From Hemerocallis citrina (Eukaryota; Streptophyta; Magnoliopsida; Asparagales; Asphodelaceae): DNA of 64,000 bases. This document shows positions 43,673 to 55,265 of the stretch, one piece after another. The stretch spans positions 124,001 to 188,000 of the forward strand of contig JACEHZ010000368.1 in NCBI GenBank assembly GCA_017893485.1, read 5' to 3'. A program made the position numbers and the translations under genes. The notes beneath the pieces were generated by a model. It was given only the letters and a program-made list of their open reading frames with translations. It made no database searches and was not told the origin of the DNA. Position 1 is the first letter of the stretch, and each line of letters begins with the position of its first letter.

Positions 43673-44540
43673 TTCCTTTGCGCCACATCTCCTCAATATT
43701 GAATGTGCTAATGAAATGTAGTGCAATTTCCCAATCACGCCAGGTTATGTTAAGAGGACATGACACGGGCAATAACAATGAGTGCAAGTGGCAATCCACC
43801 ACATTTGTCAGCTACTGCCTTCGCATATTTATTCGCCTTCTTATTAGATTCAATAACTTTTTTCGCTTCACCAACATTCTCGAGGAACAATTGTCATGCT
43901 TCCTCTTGCTCCAAGCACTTGACTTCGATCTTCTGGCTGTTTGCTCCTCTGAGGCAAGAGATCATTTGGCTGTAAACCTTCTCGGATCGTGTTGTGATAC
44001 CACCTTGGGGCAAGGTATATTGTTGTTGTTGTTGTTATTAATAGAAAAGTGTATGCCTAGCTTCTCAAGTTCAATGTATTCCCAAATATCATCAAAAAAC
44101 AATAAAATCTTCTGTCTTCAAAATCCTGCAGAGGGACTTAACCTCGTTCTTCAGTTGCAGCAACAGTGTTCAGTTGAAATCCTATATTCTCAGGAATTTT
44201 ATTTTGAAGGTTGTAATAATCGAGTTCCTGCGAAGAAACTACAGCCCAGATGACAATCAAATCCAGCATCGGCAACGACATGATGACCTTTGATTCTTTT
44301 GAGAAGGGAAGTCTTACCGACCCCTCCCATCCCAAAAATCCCAACCATCCCCACTCCAGCATCTTGAATATTAGCGCACTTTGTCTAAAGATGGTTTGAA
44401 TGGTTGCTGAAGCTTCGGACATTGTTGGCATCTTGTTGAGAGGCGAGACCAATCTCTTGGTCACAAATTCCATTTCTCTTTCACTAGTTATGAGATGTTT
44501 AATTTGGAGGGTCATTTTGGTTGCTTCCTTGCTAGTTATA
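43344..44540 (-). pseudogene. CC-NB-ARC-LRR (CNL) resistance-gene NB-ARC region, broken
   Basis: From right to left: VTKRLVSPLNKMPTMSEASA and GMVGIFGMGGVGKTSLLKRI (P-loop, near 44300), VIWAVVSSQELDYYNLQNKI (RNBS-A, near 44220), LLFFDDIWEYIELEKLG (kinase-2, near 44070), KVVFTTRSEKVYSQMISC (RNBS-B, near 43990), KCGGLPLALIVIARVMSS (GLPL, near 43790), then FSLLKKSYDYLPNDTMRKCF, FLCCALWSEDYFI and LKMHDVICGMALRI (ARC2 and MHD). Intact CNL proteins are cytosolic nucleotide-binding immune receptors. Here the parts lie in different frames: shifts near 44290, 44160, 43940 and 43740, a stop in RNBS-C, and a (GTT)n run at about 44025-44040 after kinase-2. There is no coiled-coil start and no LRR. To the right it joins an ABCG exon at about 44541. 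Confidence 0.9.
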
Positions 44541-45423
44541 GGACATCCTGCTGAGTATCCCTGTTAATTTTGCAAAAATTCGATGATTAAGATTCAGAAA
44601 TAAAGAAGAAGATAATTCCATATAGAAATATATAACAAAGAATTGTTACTGCAAAATGTCCCTGTCACTACACTGTGGTGGGTGTTAGAGACTAGTATTT
44701 GTATTTTAACGGTGACAACAAAAATTACAGCGTAGACCTTCGAAGTAGTGTGGCCAATAAGGATACCCTAATTTATACCAGAGTAACTGGATTACCTTTT
44801 AGCACCAAATCTCCAACAGATTGTTCCGAACATCAAATAAATAATGACAGTGTAGAAGAAACGGACAGCAGTATATTGAGGGTTTCTCCAGTAAGACAAA
44901 TTCTGCTTCCAAAGGCAAGCAATATATTGGGAAAAATATGACTCTGAGTACTTGGTTGGAAGGCTAAGCTCTTCAGATTCGGTGTGCGGTCTGCTAAGAT
45001 TTTTCACCAAGTCCTTATTCTGTCTGTAAAAACAAACAGGTTTAGAAAATAAAAGGTCAAGATTTTTGGCATTGCAGGAGTAAATCCACATACCGAAATA
45101 GTTTAGAAATAGTTTAGAACTACGGTAGTATTCTGCAAAGTCCAGTCCAAGACGAGTTTCCATTGCAGGACATGTAACCTCAAGCATCCATGCAGCTGGG
45201 TTATAATCATCCTTAATTTTTGGAACCCGAGGAATTGCCTAAAAAACATTCAATGAAATGTATCTAAGCAAAAGCAGAATGTTATTTTGAAACAAAAAAG
45301 GTAGCACTTAGCAGACCAAACGCTAAGATCAGAAGTTACCTCAAAGAAGTCTACTAGCTGGCAAGAATTGGAGCCCAGTGCGCCAGCATATATAAGCTGT
45401 CCTCCACGCTTCATAAATAAAAG
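44541..45423 (-). pseudogene. ABCG remnant: end of NBD2 to start of TMD2
   Basis: Exon 45423-45340 reads LLFMKRGGQLIYAGALGSNS; exon 45238-45094 AIPRVPKIKDDYNPAAWMLEVT and then DFAEYYRSSKLF; exon 45023-44796 RQNKDLVKNLSRP, LPTKYSES and the first TMD2 helices around NPQYTAVRFFYTVIIYLMFGTICWRFGAKR (44890-44796). A small tandem duplication of AATAGTTTAG near 45102-45122 adds a few residues before the donor at 45093. The next exon starts after a CAG acceptor at 44561-44563 with codons for DTQQDV, exactly where a PDR protein continues, but from 44540 leftward the sequence is NB-ARC. The remaining helices of TMD2 are absent from the window. Confidence 0.88.
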
Positions 45424-45691
45424 CTGAAAATATATAAGAGGGAAAACTCATCATCCAAGAAAGCATGTTCCTAAATCATAATTCTTAACATGCTCAATTC
45501 ATTTATACAAGATATAATGCTACTACAAAAAATGGTATTCAGGACCTTGTGTTTTGGTTCAGACCATTTACGTAACATATATGCAACTAATTAGTTTGCC
45601 AAAACTAGAAAATATATACATATAATTTTTTCTTAGAATGCACCTCAAACAGCAATAGATGCTAAAATAAATAACATATTTATTTCTCCCA

Positions 45692-48432
45692 ATCAACAAC
45701 AACAACAAAGCCTTTTTCCCAACTAGTTGGGGTCGACTACATGAATTCTGGTTTTCCATTCTGCTTGGTTTAGCACAATATCTTCTGTAAGGTCACAACC
45801 TATCATATCTTTTTTTACCGTTTCCACCCAAGTTTGTTTAAGTCTTCTTCTACCCCTAACTCTACCCTCAATACTTATCAACTCACTCTTTCTAACGGGA
45901 ACACTACTAGATCTACATTTAACATGTTCAAACCACCTGAGGTGATTCTATCCTAACTTATCTTAGATTGGAGCTACCTTTAGCATGTCTCATATATACT
46001 CGTTTCTAATTCTATCCTTCCTTATTTTACCACACATCCATCTTAGCATCTTCATCTCCACTACACTCATTTTTTGGACATGTTGTTTCTTTGTTACCCA
46101 ACACTGTGCTCTATATATCATTGCTGGTCTAACAGCCGTCCTATAAAATTTTTTCTTCAACTTCAAAGGTATATGTTTGTCACACAAAACACCACTGATA
46201 CTTCTCCACTTAAGCCACCCTGCTTGGATCCTATGTATAACATCTTAACAAATCTCTCTATCTCTTTGTATAATCGAGCCTAAATATCGGAAACGGTCTC
46301 TCTTAAGTATCTCTTGGCGATCAAGCTTCACTACTTCCTCAGTTGTGTTCCGAATATCACTAAAATTACACTCCATATAATCTGTTTTAGTTATGCTTAT
46401 CTTAAAGCCTCTAGCTTCTAAAGTTTTTCTCCATAATTCTAATTTTAGCATTGACTCTAGTCTCGTCCACTAAGACAATGTCATCGGCAAAAAGCATACA
46501 CCAAGGCACCTCATCTTGTATTCATCGCGTCAATTCATCCATAACCAAAGTAAAGAGGTAGGAGCTTAAAGCCGAACCTTGGTGTAAACCTAATGTAATA
46601 GAAAAATTGTTGGTCTCTTCTGTGGTTGTTCTAATTGTGATCGTTGCCCCTTCATACATATCCTTAATTACCTCAATATACCGAATAGTTACTCTTTTAT
46701 TATTTAACACTCATCATACAATGTCACTAGGGACTTTATCATATGCTTTTTCTAGATCTATAAAAATCATATGTAGATCTTTCTTATTCACCCTATATTT
46801 TTTCATAAGTTTCCTCAGTAAATAAATTGTTTCCACTGTTGACCTCCCAGGCATAAACCCAAACTGATTCTCACACTGTAGTTTCTAGTCTCAGTCTATG
46901 TTCGATCACTCTCTCTCAAATTTTCATCGTATGACTCATTAATTTAATTTCTCGGTAGTTTGAGCAATTTGTATATCTCCTTTATTTTTATATATAGGTA
47001 CTAAAATACTCTTTCTCCATTCATCGGGCATCTTCTTAGCCCTCAAAATTTTATTAAATAATTTTGTTAGCCAACCCACTCCTACATCCCCAAGACACTT
47101 CCAAACTTCAATGGGTATATCATCCGATCCTAAAGCTTTTTCTATTTTCATCCTTCCAAGAGCATTTCGAACCTTCGAGGTCCTAATTCTACAGAAAAAC
47201 ATATGCTCTCGACTCTCCCTCGAGTCTTCTATATTTACGTTGCCCACAACCTTTTTATTTAATAACTTCTCAAAGTAATTTTGCCATCTTTCCTTAATTT
47301 TCTCATCTTTTACTAATACTCTTGAATTCTCGCTTTTAATACACCTAATTATATCCAGATCTTTTGTTTTTCTGTTTTTTTATTTAGCAAGCTTATAAAT
47401 ATTATTTTCTCCTTCTTTTGTTTCTAATTTTGTGTATAAATCATCATAAGCTTTTTTCTTTTGCATCTTTTACCGCTTAACTTTTTTTCGAACGATTTTA
47501 TATCTCTCCAAATCCTCTTCATTTCTATTTTTTGCCATATTTTGAAGATTGATCTTTTTCTCTCTCAATATTTTGGAGTTCTTCTTGCCACCACCATGTT
47601 TCTTTATTTAGCAACCCTCTACCTTTAGATTCTTCGAGTACCACCTTTAAAATTTCTCTTATGTACGTAGCCATTTTAGTCCACATCATATTTGTCTCCC
47701 CTTCGCAATTTCATGATGCTCCTTTAAGGACTTTATCTCTAAAAACTTCTAGTTTATCTCCCTTCAAGTTTCACCACCTAATTCTTGGGTTCCTAGTCTC
47801 CTTCCCTGCACATATACAGTTTCCCTTACATCCAATACCATTAATCTATGTTGTGAGGTTAAACACTCTTCCGGTATAACTTTACAATCTTTACATGTCA
47901 AACGATCTACCTTTCTAGTGATGAAAAAATCAATCTGACTCCTATTTGCCCCATTTTATAAGTTATCAAATGTTCCTTCCTAATTCTAAAATAAGTATTT
48001 GGTAGTATAAGATCATACAAAGCCGCAAAATCTAATAGAGCTTCTCCACCAGCGTTCTTATTTCCAATTCCATGTCCCCCATGCACCATCTCATATCCCA
48101 TTGTATCTTCTCCTAAGTGTCCATTGAAATCTCCTCCTATAAATAGTTTCTCACCTAAGGGTACTCCTTGAATTAATTCATCCATATCTTTCCAAAATAT
48201 ATTTTTAGCTTGTGCATCTAATCCTACTTGGTGTGCATAAGCACTAATGATATTAATTATGTTTTCCCCTAATACAAGTTTAATTTGTATTATTCTATTT
48301 CCTTTCCTATTAACTCCGCCATTGTATATCCCAAGCCAGGAATCCGGCCACAAACCGGGTAAGGAGGGTTGCATTAGGCAATTAACCGCCAGCATAAAAT
48401 TTTGTCAAATCTTATGAACATGAATCCTAATA
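45692..48432 (-). mobile_element. RTE-type LINE, 5'-truncated, 16-bp TSD
   Basis: ATATTTATTTCTCCCA at 45676-45691 and again at 48433-48448 is a perfect target duplication in an ABCG intron. The 3' end (left) carries a (TTG)n tail followed by GGCTTTGTTGTTG-type sequence, the hallmark of plant RTE elements. On the minus strand the endonuclease C-terminal half reads NIISAYAHQVGLD, KLFIGGDFNGHLGE and HGGHGIGNKNAGG (48300-48030). RT reads NALGRMKIEKALGSDDIPIE and VPIYKNKG (47190-46960), then LHQGSALSSYLFTLVMDELT (46600) and C-terminal [14 protein letters not shown] sequence (46010). Stops and frameshifts are frequent. LINEs copy themselves by target-primed reverse transcription; this one is dead. 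Confidence 0.92.
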
Positions 48433-48719
48433 ATATTTATTTCTCCCACATTTTATGAAAAAATAGTTCATAAAAGAAGGTTCTGGATGCTACTAAATGC
48501 AGCCACATATTCTACATATTAGAGCTCTGCAAGGAACTGCCACTTTGATATTTTTCTATAAGCAACCCACAGAAGTCAGTTATGATAGGTTGCAGCTCAA
48601 AAGAAAAGAGTATCCTTGAGCCAGGAAAAAAATGGAGAATGATAAAGATTTCAGAAAGACAATATGCAATAATTTTCAAGAAAAACAATCAAAACAAACT
48701 TTTTACGAAGGAGGCAAAC

Positions 48720-51231
48720 CTCATCAAAAGACTCAAAAATGCCTATGCTTGGCTGATGAATTGTGCACACTATTGTCCTCCCAGTATTCCCAATATTCCT
48801 TACAGCTCTCATGACAATCGCTGCTGACCTTGCATCCAATCCAGAGGTCGGTTTATCCATAAAAACAATTGAAGGATTAGCAACAAGCTCAACAGCAATT
48901 GTCAATCTTTTGCGCTGTTCTGTGGATAGCCCACCAACCCCAGGTAGGCCAACAAGAGCCCCACTTCTATAAAGCACGGATACTCTGCAAGGAGTCGCGT
49001 ACCAAGTATCCGATACGTATCGGACATGATACGCGTACGATACACGTCTGATACGTATCCGATACGTATCGGGAGTAATTAAAAAATAGAAAAATAAAAA
49101 AAATATCGGATACTCTTCCGATACGCGGGGATACGCAGCCGATACGGCGGGATACGTCGCGGATACGTTTTTGGTTTTTTTTCTTTCGGCCCGGCCAAAG
49201 CCCATCTTTCCCCTTTTTTCTCTCTTTCTCACCCTGATCTCTCTCTCACCCCGATGTACGTATTCGAAACCGTAGCCCTCCTCTCTCACCCCGATCCTCC
49301 TCTCTTACCCCGACCGAAACCTTAGCCGGCTAGCCCTCTTCTTCCTCTCTCACCCCGATCGGCAATCGAAAGTCAAAACCCTAGCCATTGGCCCTCTCTC
49401 TCTCCATCTCTCACCTCGATCGAATCTCTAGCCCTCTTCTCTCTCTCTCACCTTGATCGGCAATTGAAACCCTAGCCATATCGAAATCTCCTCTCTCTCT
49501 CTCACCCTCAGATAAAGCCTAAAGGTACTTTTAAATTTTTAATTTTTAATTATTCATTTGTTATATTGGAATTACTGAATTAGAAATTGTTATTAGAATA
49601 CAGACTTTAGAGTGCAGATTTTCAGTTATTTATTTGTTATTAGAGTGCAACCTCAAGTAGCCTGAGAATCTGAGATTGAAATTTTTTGCCGTAATAAGTC
49701 ACTTTTCAAAAATGATGAGTGAATACTTCTCTGGAAATGATGTATGTTTGGGGATGCATTGTTGTGGTCGATACAGGATCATTTTAATGATGTATGTTTG
49801 GGGATATATACAGGATCATTTTAATAAATGTGTGGATGCATTGTTGTGGTCGAACTTGATTGTGGCATGTAAATAATGAACTGTTGTAATAACCACACCA
49901 CAGGAGCTAGGAATTTAAAGTATTAGGCTACACATTCAGTTTTTTTGCCATAATTTAGTTTTCTGTTGATTGTATTTTTAATTTAAATGAATGAAGGAAC
50001 TATATCGAAAGATATAAATGTTAGTTAATTAGACATTTAGACTAGATTAGACTACTAGATTAGGGATTGTTAGTTTGTTACTAGAGTGATTCTCATTTCT
50101 CATTTCGTAATGTTAGTTTGTTACTAAAGTGATTCTCAATTTCTCATTTGTTACAGATTAGGAATTTTTACTTGTTAGTTAGTTTATATCATATTTAGTA
50201 ATTAGTAATGTTTTTGAGAGGATACTAGAGTGATTCTCATTTCTCACATACCATACCGCTTCAAAAAAATATTACAAAAACAAAATAACATTACATAATT
50301 GTCATAAATTTAACAAATGGTATTCATGAACTCCTTGTAAGTTATCCCTATATAGGCCTCTTTCTTGTTGTCATATTTTTATTAATGCAATTTTATATTA
50401 TCTGCGTATAACTTAAGGAATTCAATTTTTATTTATAATATATATTATTAATTATTAATTATTTATTTTATTTAAGCGTATCCTAACGTCCCCGTATCCT
50501 AGTTTTTGAGAAATCGACGTATCCGCGTATCCGATACGTACAGTATCGGATACGCGTACGGCGTACCCGTATCCGTGCTTCATAGCCCCACTTAATGGTG
50601 TCAGCTCTACAAGTTCCATCACCTCTTCTACAAAAATCTGCATCGGTATGAGCAAGAATTACAATGGAAAGATAAACTGGAGACATGCATAAATGAGGTG
50701 ATGTGTCTGGAGTTTTATCTACCCTTCGAGTCATCAACATGACTAACTTAATCAGAGCCATGCTGAGTACAGTAGTGACTCTGACAGTCAAGCAAGGAGA
50801 ATGGACATCAGTCTGCTCACAGTATCCTGAAATTCTTGCAAATGTTTCTTGGTTTTTTGGGTAGCCAGAAATAGTTATGCTTCCTTCTATATATCCTCCA
50901 GTTTTCCGACCAGCTAAAACATCCATGAGAGTAGTTTTACCAGCCCCACTTACTCTGACAAGTGCTGTAAGTACTCCAGGCCTCAATGCCCCAGTCACAT
51001 TCACCAACAGTTGCACTTTATCCTCTTGTATGCCTTGCTGTTTGAGTTCCTGCTAGCAGTACTGTATAAGGATGAAGAAATTTTTAAAAGTTTTTTTAAC
51101 GAGCAAGCTTAAGAGATGTTGCAGCATAGACTTACCACGGGCACGTCCACATAATAATTGACGTAGTTGAAGCACATGGAATGAGGGGTGAAAGGCAAGT
51201 CCATGCCTTTTTTTTTGTTTGTTGTTTGTTC
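48720..51231 (-). pseudogene. ABCG remnant: NBD2 exons, split by a hAT element
   Basis: Exon 51231-51136 reads KKGMDLPFTPHSMCFNYVNY followed by YVDVPV. Exon 51049-50723 reads [20 protein letters not shown], then the Walker A region as RVSGAGKTT (first Gly is Arg) and [18 protein letters not shown]; two bases are missing before SLLYSAWL, a TGA replaces the following Arg, and an extra T shifts the frame again. Exon 50637-48720 starts [17 protein letters not shown], is broken by the hAT element, and resumes [19 protein letters not shown] (signature), [19 protein letters not shown] and TIHQPS. The Walker B catalytic Glu is Lys (GAA to AAA). The GTTTGC donor at 48719 leads to 45423. Confidence 0.9.
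48967..50585. mobile_element. Non-autonomous hAT-like element in an ABCG exon, 8-bp TSD
   Basis: CCCCACTT at 48959-48966 and 50586-50593 flanks 1619 bp that start CTATAAAGCACGGATAC and end GTATCCGTGCTTCATAG, imperfect terminal inverted repeats. Both subterminal regions (48976-49080 and 50480-50570) are packed with CGTATCCGATACG-type palindromes. The interior has a C- and T-rich stretch (49190-49510) and AT-rich DNA. No transposase frame was found. The 8-bp duplication and dense subterminal repeats fit the hAT superfamily. Removing the element and one TSD restores the ABCG frame, so it entered a coding exon. Confidence 0.85.
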
Positions 51232-51513
51232 CTGAGCCTCAACCATGCCATTAAAAACATGATCCAGAGAAACATACGGGTATCCGAAAATCAGTAGACT
51301 CAGCACATGATATTAACTAAACTTGGGTAGGGGGGGAAGAATAATTACAAGCTTAAAAAACAACAGGTAATTTAAAAGGGGTTCAAAAAGCCATCCTGAA
51401 AAAACAAAAGAAAGATTAATGAAATATATAAGGCCCGACATGGAATATGAACATGTCATCATTCGACTTAGTAATGGTATGTATGAATGTGTGTGTGTAC
51501 ATAATATAGGGCT

Positions 51514-51852
51514 ATGATCCGGTGGAAACTCATTTGGTAAGAAGCATGTGAGAACTTTTTGGGGGACATTAATTAAAAATTCTGAACCGTTCATTTTGGT
51601 CTACATGTCTACATTAGTTAATTGAAGAACAAAATATTTGAGATTTGTTTGCCCATGCATTAAAGTGTACGAATTGTATGGCTGAATATCGTTATTTTTT
51701 TCTAATGGCATGATGCATGGACAAATGAATTTCAAATGACTTGATTGTAATTTAGTCATTCTAATCAATGTGGATGGTTCCAATCATCTATGTGATGGCT
51801 ATGCAAGAAGTTCTCACAAAGCTTATCATGAGAACGGTTCTCACTGGATCAT
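51514..51852. mobile_element. Foldback MITE of about 340 bp in an ABCG intron
   Basis: Left end ATGATCCGGTGGAAACTC and right end TTCTCACTGGATCAT are inverted repeats that continue inward: CCGTTCATTTTGGTCTACAT pairs with AATCAATGTGGATGGTTCC, and GAGATTTGTTTGCCCATGC with GCATGGACAAATGAATTTC. Inner sequence matches the MITEs at 28855-29000 and 30276-30604. Confidence 0.75.
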
Positions 51853-52096
51853 CTCTCCTTATATATATAAAGATTAACGGAGGTAGGGGGCACCCAACTT
51901 AAGAATTCTACTCGACCAAATTTGTAATAAATGCAAAAGAAAAGTATTATCCATGCCGGCATGCCGTTGAAAATGATCTTCATGTCAAGAAAAAATAAGG
52001 GTGAAGAATCATGAGTGGTGAACATATTTTTCCCATGCATTATGTGGTTTCATTTGTTCTATTGCAAAAAACCATTCATTTTGCGTGCACACACAC

Positions 52097-53209
52097 TGAT
52101 GTAAACTTAACCCTAGGTAGAGAATTTTCAAGAATATTAAAAGATTAAGTTAAAAATTAAAACTACTAATCGGTTTAATGGATTTTCAAGAATTGAGATA
52201 AGTTTAACAAGATCGGTTAAAGGTTCACACCTAACAATCAACAATTATACTCGATCGTTCTTAGCATGTAAGATATGCAATAATAATTCGTACCTTAATT
52301 AGCAAGCAGAATCACACACATTCAATATTTGTGGACGACAGATAATTCAAATAATATTCTAGAGACGGTAGATAATATCACAAATAAATGGATGAGTCGA
52401 AAGAGGTTACCGGGTTTAAAGAAAATTGTGTTGGTTCTCGGGGAGGGGCTGCAGTGGCAAGGCAGCAAGGAGGAGGCATCGTTGTAGGCAGGAGGCGGCG
52501 GCTGTGGATGGTGGCAGTGATGGCGGGGAAGCCGCGAGGCTGATGGCGTCGGTGGTGGGGTACGGGATCGATCAGTGGGGGAGGGGGCTAGGTGGTCAAT
52601 GGTGGTGAGCGGTGAATGGGCGACGTCGGGGTCGGCACGAGAGGTCGTTGGTAGTGGCGTCGAGGTGGTTCGGTGATAGTGGTGGTGGCGTCGAGGTGAT
52701 TCGGTCGTAGTGGCGGTGGATCTGGCGATGGGTTTTTGGAAATCAAGGGAAGAAGAAGAGAGAGGTAGAGGTGGGGTTCCGGTGAAGGAAAGAGAAAAGG
52801 AAGGACAAGGGGAAGTGAATGGCGGCTAGAAAGATAGAGGGTATTAGGGTTAGGGTTTAAAATAAGAAATGGGGATTTAAGGGTGTAGTTTAAAGTTTCT
52901 CACAAACCCTAAAACTTTTTTAGGATTTCTCACAAACCCTAAAACTTTTTAGTATTTCTCACAAACCATAATGTTCTCTTATGGTATCACACACACAAGA
53001 GGAGAATGAAGAGCAACAACTCTTAACACACAATAATTTTTTAATCAATAATAGCATACCTTCTCATTATTCTCAAGGCCTATATATAGGCTCAAAACAA
53101 ATCCAAAACAAACCTCTCAAATCTAAAACAAATCTCTCAAACAAATCTCAAACAAACTACATGTGGCTAAATCTCAAAACAAAACAAAACAAAACCGATG
53201 TCCTCATCA
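52097..53209. mobile_element. Solo LTR of the Gypsy family at 59815-63683, TSD CACAC
   Basis: It starts TGATGTAAACTTAACCCTAG and ends GATGTCCTCATCA, with CACAC at 52092-52096 and 53210-53214. Order and phrases (AGAGAATTTTCAAGA, GGTTTAATGGATTTTCAAG, a G-rich block at 52430-52800, CACAAACCCTAAAACTTTT) match 59815-60994. The G-rich block gives spurious frames. It lies in an ABCG intron. Confidence 0.85.
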
Positions 53210-53297
53210 CACACACTTCACATTTTTGGGTCTACCCATTACCATATACGGTAACACATAAAAAAGTAAAGACATCCAATAATTAGGATTCCAACTA

Positions 53298-53348
53298 CAA
53301 CAACAACAACAACAACAAAGCCTTTTTCCCAACTAGTTGGGTTCGGTT
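53298..53348 (-). mobile_element. 51-bp RTE tail insertion, 17-bp TSD
   Basis: A (CAA)n run and AAAGCCTTTTTCCCAACTAG are flanked by AATTAGGATTCCAACTA (53281-53297) and AATTAGGATTCCTACTA (53349-53365), one mismatch. It is an extremely 5'-truncated LINE insertion of the same family as 45692-48432. Confidence 0.88.
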
Positions 53349-54054
53349 AATTAGGATTCCTACTAGATAAACAAAAATAAGTGAAGAGAATATTTGGCAC
53401 TAATATAATGAAATTGCATCTAACCTGATAATAAATCTGTCCGTAAATAAGATCTTAACTCAACTACAAGGGCTTCCTCCTTCTCATTCCTCTCTCGGAG
53501 TTCTTCTTTGGAAATCACTGCTTGTGGCCTCCCAAGAGCTGTAGGAACATGAAGTTAATTGTTGCAACAAAACCATAATCCTAAAGTGTTTAAAAAGGCT
53601 GAGGCGAGCCTAATGTAATGGAAAGTATATAGGAGAGCTTACGATTCAAGCAACTCAAGAAAAAGGTGAAGAGAACGTTGAATAGGACAGTGTAACCGAA
53701 CAAAGCAGATACACCAATCCAAAACCAATATCTTTCAGTGAAGAAACCATATCCTTTCAGTACTGCCTCACCTAGGGACATATTTTGTATTCCAAATGGC
53801 TGCAAATATCAAGTAAGTAACAGCACCATCAGTCTCATCCAGCATTCTTAAAAGAATTTTTAAAATATGAACAGTAGATTACCTAACAGTTCAAGTTTCC
53901 AAAGATTATATTAAACTAAACAAAAATTCCTAAGTGAGGTTAAAGCATAATGATAGGCATAATGCATAGCGCTTACTTGTTCCTTTTATTCAGAGCTTTC
54001 TCTTTTGAATTAGATTGACCTAGAATATTTTAATTAACAGATACATCTATGCCT

Positions 54055-55265
54055 ACAACAACAGCAACAACAATAACAACTATGATCAAAAAACAACAAT
54101 AACAACAAAGCCTTTATCCCAAATTTTTGGGGTCGACTATATTCTCCTCCATTCAACTCTCTTGTGGGGCACCTCATTGGTCAAATTAACACATTCCAAA
54201 TCCTATGGAGAGCTTCTATCCATGTTCATTTAGGTCTACCCCAAGGCCTTTTTTCTCACCTAACTTCAGTCCTCTCAAGTTTCCAATTTGGGGCATTTTA
54301 TCCAATTATCGGTCTTCGTCGCATGTGTCCAAACCACCTCAATTGATTTTCCCACATTTTATCCGCAATTGGGGAACCTTTACTTTTAACTGTATGCACT
54401 CATTTTTTTTTCTTTTCATGTGTTTCCATTCATCCACATTCTAATTTTGGCCACACTTATTTTTGGACAAGTTGTTTTTAACCGCGCAACACTTCGTTCG
54501 ATAAAGAACGGTTGATCCTATAGTTATCGTATAAAAAATTTCCTTCAATTTCAAAGGTATCTTCTGATTGCACAGTACTCTTGATGCATTTTGCCATTTA
54601 ACCAACATGATCTAATTATGTGTAACATCCTCCTCAATCTCCCCATTCTCATGAGTCCTCAATGCAAACTACACTTCTACCGATTCTCCTATTTCTACTA
54701 AAATTAAAATACATATACTCCATTGTAGCTTACTAATTCTAAATCCCTTAAGACTAATGCTTCTCCCTATCTCTTTAATTTAGAAGTTATGCCTTCTCTT
54801 ATATCATCAATCAAACTATATCATTTGCAAACAACATGCACCACGAAACCTCATCTAGGTTAATTCATCGATGACTAAAACAAATAGGTATGGACTTAAG
54901 GATGACTCTCGGTGCAACCCCACGTAAATAAGGACTGACTCAATCTCTCCTCTACTCATTCTTACACAAGTTACTATACTATCATACATATCCTTAATGA
55001 CATCAATATAACTATTAGATCCTTGTTTTTTATCTTAAAACCGATGACAAAATCTCCATAGGGACCCTATCATAATTTTCTCCAAATCAATAAGAGTCAT
55101 GAGAAGTTCAATTTTCTTCTCCCTATCCATCAATCGTCTTAAGGATATTTGTAACTTCCATAGTCAACCTCCCCAGCATAATCCCAAATTGATTTTCCGA
55201 CATTATTGTTTCCTTTCGTGATCTTTGCCCGATCACACTCTCCTTTAACTCCATTCATTAACTGA
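54055..55265 (-). mobile_element. Second, more decayed RTE-type LINE
   Basis: It starts with a degenerate (CAA)n run and AACAAAGCCTTTATCCCAAA, the same 3' tail as at 45692. The following sequence parallels the RT-coding part of the LINE at 45692-48432 (for example ATGCACCACGAAACCTCATC near 54837 and CATATCCTTAATGACATCAA near 54987, against 46495 and 46655). No open frame survives. The 5' boundary is approximate and I did not find a duplication. It is in an ABCG intron. Confidence 0.75.

Noticed and set aside
43678..44253. Plus-strand ORF of 191 codons
   Set aside because: Antisense shadow of the CNL pseudogene.
48582..48827. Plus-strand ORFs
   Set aside because: Antisense to the ABCG NBD2 exon and intron.
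49190..49510. C- and T-rich block with repeated CCCTAGCC as a possible gene leader
   Set aside because: It is inside the hAT-like element and has no linked ORF.
52426..52608. Gly/Arg-rich ORF
   Set aside because: Lies in the G-rich block of a solo LTR and corresponds to similar spurious frames at 60412-60627 and 63053-63313.
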